Assembly (NCBI RefSeq): GCF_963583255.1
Contig: NC_084815.1
Span: 13,067,724 to 13,131,723 of the forward strand
DNA from: Pyrus communis
Taxonomy: Eukaryota > Streptophyta > Magnoliopsida > Rosales > Rosaceae
Direction of reading: 5' to 3'
DNA: 64,000 nt
Below, in pieces: positions 55,948-64,000 of this stretch (position 1 is the first letter of the stretch; each line of letters starts with the position of its first letter). A model generated the notes under the pieces. The model was not told the origin of the DNA. It saw only the letters and a list, made by a program, of their open reading frames with translations, and searched no databases. The position numbers and the translations under genes were made by a program.

Positions 55948-58290
55948 TGTCACAGCCCGTTCCGAATGTGTCTATTATATTATCCTCGATGGCGTGAAAT
56001 GTCTATTTTACCCTTGGACGTTGTCTAGTGTCGTGTGGTTTTACTTTGGATGTGGACCATTTATGCTAAGTCCTATCATTTTGGAACCAATTAGGAACTT
56101 AGGCTTAGGTTTTATTTTTATTTGTTTTTGGTTGGTGACTTAGCTAGACATCACACACACACAAACCCTTTCCCGTTGACCCTCTCTCTCTTTCCTCTAT
56201 CTCGGATTTTCTCCCATTTCCGTACAACTGTACGGACAAACCTTAAACCAACCCTTCCAATTGCAGATCAAGATCGTTGTTGGTGTTTTTGGACTCCTTG
56301 CAAGCTCAAGAGTCGATCCATACCTTTAGTTGGACGTGAAACCTTCGAAAACCCTAGTTTCTCGTGAGCTCCGATTTTGGTACTATTCATGCAATCATGA
56401 TCATGAAGTTTTTAGAAGTTTTTAAGCTTCTAGGGAGTTTTAGAACATCTTCACAAAGCTCGAAGAAGAAAAACGAAGTGTTTTGGATGTCGAAAAGTTG
56501 TGTTTGGCGAGTTTCAAGTTTGGCCGGATTATTGTGAGTTTTTCCGGCGAGATTCCATTAGTTTTAAGTCCTAAAAGTGGTACGGTTTTGTTCTACTCGT
56601 TGTAAGCTTCATTTTGGTACAAATTTCATGGAATTTGGTTGAGAAATGGAGAAGATATGAAGTTTTAAAGTTTTTCCAGAAACCGGCGAAAATTCAAGTT
56701 ACAGATGGCGACGCTGACGGCAGCGACCGGCGAGGCTCGCCAGAGAAGGAGATGGATATTCCGTCAAGTTTGATGAAATATTCTAGCGGCGTCAGGTTAG
56801 TTTTAATGGAATATGCTACTTTCTAACGGAATTTTTCTAACGGCGTTAACGGTTACCGTTAGGTATGCCAGACACGTGACCACGCGTCTGGCCGTGCCTT
56901 GGCCGGAGCGTGGCTGGTCGGAAAAATTTTCTAAAAATATGGGGATGTTCGTGAGGTTGAGTAGATCACGTTGGTATATTCAATCACCCCATTTGAGCAT
57001 TGTATGAGAAGTTATTACCTAGTTTCGTTTATGTGTTTTAAATTAACGGTTATATAGTTGTTTCGCATATAGGTGAGACCTATCCTCAGGACGAGCGTAG
57101 TCAATCGAGGCTTGGGGGCTACGACCTTTCCACATACCAGTGACTGGGCTTTTGGTTTTCTGTATATACCTATATACTTGAGATTTTTCCTAGAAAATCG
57201 ATTTAAATGAAATTATATTTGAAATGCCATGCCTAGTGATTTCTGCTTAGACTATGAATTTGTATGATATGTGCATATTGTGATTTGACGCGGTGGACAC
57301 TCAAGTAAGTACCAGGTGAGTTGTAGATTGTTTAAGTGAATTGATGATTATGTGAGATGTGTTGAGAGCTCATAAACCTGCACCCCGGTGTTAGTGCTCC
57401 CGCCCGTTTTTAGGGCACAATCCTTCACGTGATATTCACGTCCTGCACCATACACTCATCTTAGATCCAAATTAGGTACATAGTCCTATCGTACAGACCA
57501 CTATAGGTGGTTCCGACTCGTAGGTGACCCGCGATTATTCGCACAGTCTTCACATGATCATATTGAGCGTATTTATTTACACCCAGTCCCGTCGTACAAA
57601 CCACTTTAGGTGGTTCCGACTCGTGTGCAGGTATATTTGTTGAGATGTGGATTTGAGCCGTACATGTCATGTTAGGTGACTCTAGCTAGATGGATGAGCT
57701 CTAGATTCAGCCGTACAGGTCACGTTAGGTGACTCTGGCTAACATATTATTTGCATTGATTTATATCACCTGGCTTACATATATTTTCATGCTGAGATAT
57801 TCGACATGGCATAATTGTGAATTTTGTTATTTTGAGCATGGTTGTGGTATAGATATGTATTCTATTTTCTGGGAAATTATACAGGTTTTACGGCGAGGTG
57901 TTAGAACTTTTGAGAAATGAAATGATTTTGAAACGCTTTGTTTTTGCCCACTCATATTTTCTGTTTTGCGCCCCTTCAGGTTCTAGTTAGGAGTGCTTTT
58001 TGGTGGCTTGTGAGGAATCCACGGCAGCTCTGACAGAATATCACCATTGTAGGATTACCTTTGGTGTTGTGTAATTAGTATTCGTCCTGCTGGACTGCAC
58101 TTAGGCTACTTATGCTCTGGTTGTGAATTCACACTTATTTCATCTTGCACTTGTTCTTATTTAGTGCTCTAGTTAGTTTGGTTTTTATTTATTAGCATTT
58201 CTTGTATTATTATTGCTTTCGCACTATACACATGGCTACGTCACCCTCACGTGACGGCCAGCACGCCTTGATTTCGGTTGGGGTGTGTCA
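55948..58290 (+). mobile_element. Solo LTR H, 2343 bp
   Basis: Starts TGTCACAGCCCGTTCCG and ends GATTTCGGTTGGGGTGTGTCA, with target duplication ctatg at 55943-55947 and 58291-58295. There is no internal domain, so it is a solo LTR from recombination. A CT-rich leader-like stretch lies at about 56150-56220. At about 57485-57740 four units carry short hairpins (CCAC-TATAG-GTGG, CCAC-TTTAG-GTGG, GTCA...TGAC, GTCAC-GTTAG-GTGAC). Related LTRs lie at 1-107 and, degenerate, at 43766-46350. The superfamily is not clear from an LTR alone. Confidence 0.88.
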
Positions 58291-58295
58291 CTATG

Positions 58296-58510
58296 GCTAT
58301 TGTATTTATAGTAAGTTTTTTTAGTAATTTAAAAAATTAAAATCATCAGAATAACTTTTTTCTTAACGTGTCAAAGCAGGTTACCGACGTGTTACTTTCG
58401 TATAAACCTATTAAGGACCCATTATTAACGGATTTTTATCATATTACCCGATAACGACCGATTAGTTATCGTGTTGATCCGAAACCTGCTATTTTCATGT
58501 CTTTTACGTA
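58296..58510. repeat. Family J repeat, right flank of solo LTR H
   Basis: 'cgataacgaccgattagtta' and 'gtgttgatccgaaacctgct' are close, inverted, to 'aataggttttgggtcaacac...ataactaatcaggt' at about 12006-12040 and loosely to 55110-55330. Confidence 0.4.
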
Positions 58511-58639
58511 TTTTGTTAACAAGTCGTGAAAGAAATTGCCAGGAAGAAGAAGAGAAATCACCTTTAATTGATGTACCAAGAAGAAGAAGAAGATGGTGTC
58601 AGCCAAGTCAATTTGAATTGTTATCTTCTACTGCAACAG

Positions 58640-59150
58640 TCTTCGACTACAACTCAAATTCCTCCACAGATTGAGTCAGCTAGTTAAATCCTATCTTATA
58701 TTACTATCACATGTATTTATTTGTAATTATTTGATATTAGAGACAACTCTTTCTTGTAACTGAATCATCTTCAACGGTATATAACGAACACACAGGCTCA
58801 CTCATCATTCATAGAGTTCATTCATTCAAACATTTTTATCCCGCTGTGCATTGATATCTTTATGGCATCCTAGAGCTAAAGTCTCACGACATCATTTTGT
58901 TATTTCCTCCTCCATTTTTTTTTTTTTTTTTTCTTCAAATGGCGTCTGATTCTTTGAGCTCTTCCTCCTGGATCCGTCTGTCTTCACTAACCAAATATCT
59001 CTAACTTTCGTACCATCCAGCTGATCGCACAAACTATCCACTGTGGCAGGCGCAGATGCTTCCCTTGCTTCGCAGCAGGAATCTTGTCTTATGTTGATGG
59101 CACCAACTGTCCACTTGCCTTCTCAAGGATGCTGAATTAACCTTACTGAC
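58640..59150 (+). pseudogene. Ty1/copia LTR end, primer region and gag start (remnant)
   Basis: After LTR-like sequence ('ttgtaactgaatcatcttca') comes TATGGCATCCTAGAGC (58860-58875), a changed form of the tRNA-Met primer site TGGTATCAGAGC. An ATG at 58939 opens MASDSLSSSSWIRLSSLTKYL and then a stop. In another frame NYPLWQAQMLPLLRSRNLV follows, the conserved start of copia gag (Retrofit/Ale-like: 'NYxLWxxQxxxLLRxxxLxxyVDGT'). At least one frameshift and no downstream pol. Confidence 0.7.
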
Positions 59151-59660
59151 ACTGTGAATCCTTGCTTTCTCAAGACTTTGTCACACCCAATGCACATGCA
59201 GCAAGAAAAGAAATCCAACCAAAAATCAGCCAAGACGAAAATCCAACATACATTACACTCGGGTTGATTAAAGTAGATTAGTTTGCAAATATGATAGCTG
59301 GAGGACGCCAGTTAATGTAACCCTACAAAATCTACAAAATAGTTGGACGGAATTTTGAACCCAAATAAAGTGGCTTCTCTTTAAAAGACTTCCCTTTTTT
59401 TAATTTGTCATTTCATAAATTTAAGCCTAGTGATGTGAAAGCTATGTCCGCTTTCAGTTACCATATTTTTTTTCTTTTTTTTCTTTCAACAAACTAGCTC
59501 TCACCAATCAGAAACTTCTCTCAAGATTAAGCTCAGTTTTCTCCACTAGCAACTTTGGCAAACTTTGAAAAGAAAAAGAGCATAGTATGATTACCATGTG
59601 TCTGCATGGAAGAACAGTTGTATCCCGTAGTTTAGATAGGCAAATTACACATTCTTTTCC
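59151..59660. other. Spacer, nothing recognised
   Basis: No gene, RNA or repeat end that I can support; poly-T tracts near 59395 and 59467-59485. Confidence 0.4.
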
Positions 59661-59814
59661 GGATAATGTTAGGAAGACTAAATTTTAAACAAAATCTTGT
59701 AAATTAAATGACATAGAAGTTGACGATTGGATTATTACTTAAGTATTGATTAGCGTGGTTATTTCTATCGGTAACACATTATTTAATTTACAAATATAGT
59801 TTACCTAGCATTGC
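59661..59814. mobile_element. Short MITE, copy 2
   Basis: 'aggaagactaaattttaaac', 'gtaaattaaatgacatagaa' and 'ggtaacacattatttaattt' follow the same order as 41541-41707. About 155 bp, ends degenerate (ATAATGTTAGG / CCTAGCATTG). Confidence 0.65.
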
Positions 59815-60678
59815 TCTTCTTTCCGTGAGTCATTCCCGTCCACGTCACTTTCAATTGAATTACCAATGCCATATATCTGTTGTAGTTCATACCTCATCCA
59901 ATTCACCCAAAGAATCTGCTTGACAAACCTAACTTGTAATTCGCCTTTCACCCTCTCAAATACGGCATGAGTTATCTGGGAGTTCGTTACTAAACAATTA
60001 TTTAAAGGAAAAAAGTTGAGCAAATCCTTGTATAACATGAATGATTTTGTAGCAAACATTACATAGCACCGATAATAAAAGGAAGAAAGAAGCCATTGTG
60101 AAGAGTGTGGAATGTATACAGAAAAAGTAAGGTGTATGTTGAGAATGTGGCATGCGAAGGTATTACGGGAAAGTATGTAGAGGTGTATTAAGATAAATTT
60201 TAATTGAAAAAAGAAATGTGAGATGTATTAAGTATCTAGGATGTATTAAACAATGTGCCATGTGTTAATATAACAAGCCTTCATTTTTTTACTTGCCTAG
60301 GCTGATTTTTTGGCAATGAAGAGTACCAGAAACTTTTGGTGTTCCATTTAACAACTTTTGTCATCTTTTATATCAATATAAATGAAACAATATTCCCTAA
60401 AATTTTTTGCATGTAAATAGCCCAACATTTTGTAATATTTTGCATATAAGTACTACTATCAATCAAAAGCCACAAAAGCTGTCGAAATGGAATGTGTTGA
60501 TCTATTTTTTATTTTTTTGCATGTAGATAGAAAAAGATCTATGATCTTTTTTACGTGGATTGTATCGATCAAATCTTCTGTATGTAAAAATGTTCCTAAC
60601 GTTTTCAATGTAAATATTATTAATCTTTAACTAAAATGCAACTTTCACATACAGCCAGAACCTACGCAGGAATGAACA

Positions 60679-60738
<60 letters not shown>

Positions 60739-61558
60739 AGGGTTCTGTAGTGCAGCTTTCTTTGTCTGCAATGCTGCGGTTAAATTAAGGAGGGTGGGCT
60801 GAGGCTGAGACAGTGGGAAGGAGCGTTGGATTATAGGATGAGCCCAAAACTTCGTTTTTCTCTTTTACCTCTATTTATCCTTTATTAGAGAGAATTTTTA
60901 GTGTGTGGAGAACACAACCCAGGACACAAAATATCATAATACAAATGATTTGAAAAAGAAAAATTTCAACTATTTATATTATGACATTTAATATATCAGA
61001 TTGTATGTCCAGCACATCAAATGACTCGAATTTTTTTTCTCCTTTTGTCGATAGCACAAGAAGTGGCAGGGTACTGGGCACGTACGTACTCGTTTTGTGC
61101 CACCTCATAAGGTGCCCCCACGCCTCTTCCTATGATGCATGTTGCCTTCTCCCAATTCCTCAGATCATATTTTGTCACATATACATGTACGTGCAACCTA
61201 CTTCTCTTGCATATATAGTTTGAATTGTTATATTTCATTCATGTTTGAAACAATAACCCTAACAATTTACCACAACTTGGTTAGAATCTTCATATTTCAA
61301 TTATGTTTGAAACACTACTCGAATAATTTAGCTCAATTGGCTTAGAATATTCATCTTACGCCCAAATCCTTGTATACTTTAATTTCTCACTCCCTCGATA
61401 TTTTTAGTATATGTAGTTAAAAAAACTCATTCATTGATTAGATAGAATCTTGTAAGAATATGCAACTTTAATTCATGATTTACTCATTGGGTTATTTTTT
61501 TTTAATTTATTTATCAAACATCATTTTATCCTTGGTAAAGATGACTTTTAGACTAAAA
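59815..61558. other. Intergenic stretch with (GA)n
   Basis: No gene recognised. An 84-codon minus-strand frame (60059-59805) has no family resemblance and no upstream context. A (GA)n run of about 26 units lies at 60683-60734. TGTTTGAAACA...CTAACAATTTA-type short repeats occur twice at about 61233-61320. Confidence 0.4.
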
Positions 61559-61563
61559 CCATG

Positions 61564-62201
61564 TGTCACATCCCGGTCCGGGGCGGATCACTTTCCGGGC
61601 CCACTCCACCACCGTAGCACGATATTGTCCGCTTTGGGCTTACCATTCCCTCACGGTTTTGTTTTTGGGAACTCACGAGCAACTTCCCAGTGGGTCACCC
61701 ATCATGGGATTGCTCTAGCCCCCTTCTCGCTTAACTTCGGATTTTCTACGGAACCCGAAGCCAACGAGCTCCCAAAAGGCCTCATGTTAGGTAGGGATGG
61801 GAATATACATTTAAGGATCACTCCCCTGGGCGATGTGGGATGTCACAATCCACCCCACTTAGGGGCCTGACGTCCTTGTCGGCACACCACGGCCAGGGTT
61901 AGGCTCTGATACCAAATTGTCACATCCCGGCCCGGGGCGGATCACTTCCCAAGCCCGCTCCACCACCGTAGCACGATATTGTCTGCTTTGGGCTTACCAT
62001 TCCCTCACAGTTTTGTTTTTAGGAACTCACGAGCAACTTCCCAGTGGGTCACCCATCATGGGATTGCTCTAGCCCTCTTCTCGCTTAACTTCGGAGTTCC
62101 TACAGAACCTGAAGCCAGTGAGCTCCCAAAAGGCCTCGTGTTAGGTAGGGATGGGAATGTACATTTAAGGATCACTCCCCTGGGCAATGTGGGATGTCAC
62201 A
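61564..62201 (-). mobile_element. Complete Cassandra TRIM retrotransposon
   Basis: LTRs 61564-61847 and 61918-62201 (284 bp each), internal 61848-61917 (70 bp), target duplication ccatg at 61559-61563 and 62202-62206. On the minus strand the primer site TGGTATCAGAGCC (61914-61902) fits initiator tRNA-Met, and a purine tract AAGTGGGGTGGATT adjoins the other LTR. The LTR carries the 5S rRNA-like segment that defines Cassandra: GAAGTTAAGCG and GATGGGTGACCCACTGGGAA on the minus strand. The two LTRs differ at several positions. It encodes no protein. Confidence 0.93.
61650..61760 (-). other. 5S rRNA-derived segment in Cassandra LTR (not a 5S gene)
   Basis: On the minus strand the order is: the AACTCCGAAGTTAAGCG region (mutated to AAAATCCGAAG in this LTR), a GGGGGCTAGAGCAA segment where plant 5S has a GGGCGAGAGTA-like stretch, then ATGATGGGTGACCCACTGGG and GAAGTTGCTCGTGAG. 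This matches the internal promoter half of plant 5S rRNA. The second LTR repeats it at about 62004-62114. Confidence 0.8.
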
Positions 62202-62206
62202 CCATG

Positions 62207-62629
62207 AGTAAGGTCAAAATATAATTTTAGTCCCTTGATACATTAATAACCTCATTTATTAATTACATTTACATTTTTTTAATTATTCCCCCCCCCCCCC
62301 CCCCCCACTTTTTTTCCTATTTTTAATGTATTAATTTTATTTTATTATAATTATAATTCTCATTTCATTTATTGTAATATATTTTGTTGTAAACATTTAG
62401 ATAAACTAATTTTTGTTATACAATATATTTTGATGTACTTTGTCTTCTTCATTTAGGTACATTAAATTCATTATAATACATTTCAGTTCATACATTTAGG
62501 TACATACATTTGGGTGCATACATTTAGGTACACATGTCGGTACATACATTTCGATACAAACATTCAGGTACATTATTCAATATAATACATTTCGGTGCAT
62601 ACATTTCAGTACACACATTTAGGTACATT
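62207..62629. repeat. Poly-C run and TACATTT-type minisatellite
   Basis: About 19 C residues at 62288-62307. From about 62455 there are imperfect copies of 'acatttaggtacat / tacatttcggtacat'. The array resumes after the solo LTR at 63019 and fades by about 63125. Confidence 0.8.
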
Positions 62630-63018
62630 TGTTGTACCATATATTGGGCCTCAGTATTTGGACTTCATTGCTTAGCCCATGATTCATGTAAGAGGGGAGG
62701 AAACCCTTATTCTATAAAAGGGCTCCCTCGCACTCACTAGAGAGGAGGACGTATAGCAAAAGGAAGCATAGAGGGCAGCACACATAGAGCTCCCTTGCTT
62801 GTCCATTGTAATCCACACATTTACATAGTGAAATGGAGTCGACACCAGTGTGGACGTAGCCCAACTTGGGTGAACCACGATACATCTTGTGTTGTTTGCT
62901 TCCCTGTCTCTATCCATTTACATACTTATGCACACTAATGACCAGAGCAATCTAGCGAAGGTCACAAACTTGACACTTTCTATTGTACCAAAGTCCTCGC
63001 CAATTTTGTGCATCAACA
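62630..63018 (+). mobile_element. Solo LTR I (copia-like), 389 bp
   Basis: TGTTGTACCATATATTGGGCC...GTGCATCAACA with target duplication acatt at 62625-62629 and 63019-63023. There is a TATA box in TTCTATAAAAGGGC (about 62710-62723), a leader with CTCACTAGAGAGGAGG, and the phrase 'gtggacgtagcccaacttgg', common in plant copia/TRIM LTRs. Ends TGTTG...CAACA are inverted repeats. Confidence 0.85.
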
Positions 63019-63023
63019 ACATT

Positions 63024-64000
63024 AATTTAATATAATACATTTCAGTGCATATATTTTAGTACATATATTTCGGTACTAACATTTAAATATATTAGTTCAA
63101 TATAATATATTTCGGTACATATATGTACATTAATTGAGTCTTTCAAGTTTGAAGAATGTTAAATAAAATTAATAAATTAAGAAAAAATCTTTTTTTGGTA
63201 AAAAAATAAATTAAAATTTGTATATTAATAAATTTAAATATTTAATGGGAGACATTAAATAAAATGCACATTAATTATTTTGAATTAAGGACACATCAAG
63301 GGACTATAATCAATATGTCTAAAATCAGGTTTATTTTAAATTTCAATCTCTTGAAGGATTAAAGTTAAAAAAACCCTTATTTTTTTAGGGTTAATCTCAG
63401 TTTACTACTCTAAAATTTCTTGGTTTTCAACATCTGGTACATCAAGTTTTTTCATCCTAAAGTGGTACCTGAAGTCATAATTTTGGGAGATTTTCATACA
63501 TCCATTAAGGTTCCTGTTAAATCAACCATTAACTAGTGAGTGGCGCCCACTAGACAATGACTGAGCACCACTTGTCAAATATGGGGTCGACGTGGATATT
63601 AAAATAATTTAAAAATAAAAAAAAATCTAGGCTTTTCTTACCTCAGCCCCTGCTCCCACCCAACCTTCCCTCCCTTTTCTCCTCTACACCCACCCAACCT
63701 CCATCTCCTCTTTGACTCCCCGTACATCCACCTTTAGCCCCTTCTTTGACTCCACTTTCTCCTTTTCTCTCCGACAAACCACCTCAGAGCTTTCCTCCCA
63801 AACCCTAATTTTCCAAATCCCTAATTTTCTCCCCAATTCACCTCTAATTATGTAACCCCATATTTCAATTAAACCTTCTCGCTACTGATTCACTGTTGAC
63901 AAGACCACAATTTGGGAGACCATAGAGGTACCCAGAATAGGAAAGAAGAACGTCAAACCCAACTTGATCGCCGAGTACAGTGCCACGGGCTAATCATGGA
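63024..64000. other. AT-rich region then dispersed repeat-like sequence
   Basis: 63024-63370 is AT-rich with the tail of the minisatellite. From about 63390, 'ggttaatctcagtttactac', 'cttggttttcaacatctggt' and 'gtcgacgtggatatt' read like a dispersed plant repeat, followed by a C/T-rich stretch (63640-63790) and the window edge. No coding region supported. Confidence 0.4.

Noticed and set aside
59805..60059. 84-codon minus-strand ORF
   Set aside because: No family resemblance, no promoter or splice context that I can defend; kept as unassigned spacer.
61650..61760. 5S rRNA gene
   Set aside because: The 5S-like core is embedded in Cassandra LTRs and mutated; the flanks are LTR, not 5S spacer.
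61475..62224. Two plus-strand ORFs with shared peptide
   Set aside because: They are chance frames through the two Cassandra LTRs on the non-coding strand.

Overview
This is a plant nuclear window made almost entirely of transposable elements. I see no intact host gene. Structural RNA sequence appears only as a 5S-derived segment inside Cassandra elements. The Cassandra sequence, the MITE families and the LARD LTRs look like those of Rosaceae, most likely the apple/pear group; this assignment is from memory, not from a search.

Layout. 1-107 is the 3' end of a large LTR whose relative is a complete solo LTR at 55948-58290. About 640-2710 is an old Ty3/gypsy-type LTR split by a Mutator-like element (875-2360) that itself holds a hAT-like element (1495-2179). 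3295-11927 is a young LARD-type (non-autonomous, Athila-derived) retrotransposon, element A, with target duplication ctata. It has a tRNA-Asp primer site, a decayed gag-like ORF, an antisense coiled-coil ORF, and an extra inverted 240-bp LTR fragment that forms its right end. 12234-36806 is an old minus-strand Ty1/copia element (D), broken into pieces by nested insertions. C is a solo LTR at 15549-19131 that contains a smaller solo LTR, F (17161-18685). E is a solo LTR (19423-21010 plus 31306-31794) that contains a complete second LARD, B (21011-31300). A Mutator-like element lies at 33131-34261 and another insertion sits in D's 5' LTR at 35357-36640. Exact 5-bp target duplications support C (tgatt), E (tagat), B (cacgg) and A (ctata).

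36800-46720 holds a LINE-type RNase H pseudogene, a second copy of the 33-kb Mutator-like family, a PIF/Harbinger-like element, several MITEs and a degenerate reverse-oriented LTR. 46721-53163 is a non-autonomous CACTA element carrying seven tandem copies of a ~345-bp unit. A remnant with different CACTA-like subterminal words follows, then a Cassandra TRIM with one LTR collapsed. 55948-58290 is the solo LTR with hairpin-forming repeats. 61564-62201 is a complete Cassandra (284-bp LTRs, 70-bp internal region, target duplication ccatg). 62630-63018 is a solo LTR inside a TACATTT minisatellite.

How the parts relate. The only long ORFs that look maintained are the antisense ORFs of LARDs A and B. 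Each is 223 codons and they are almost identical, although the sense gag-like ORFs and the LTRs of the same two elements have diverged strongly. With the inverted-LTR cap of element A and the satellite-bearing CACTA, these are the observations most worth following up. All alignments were made by eye.
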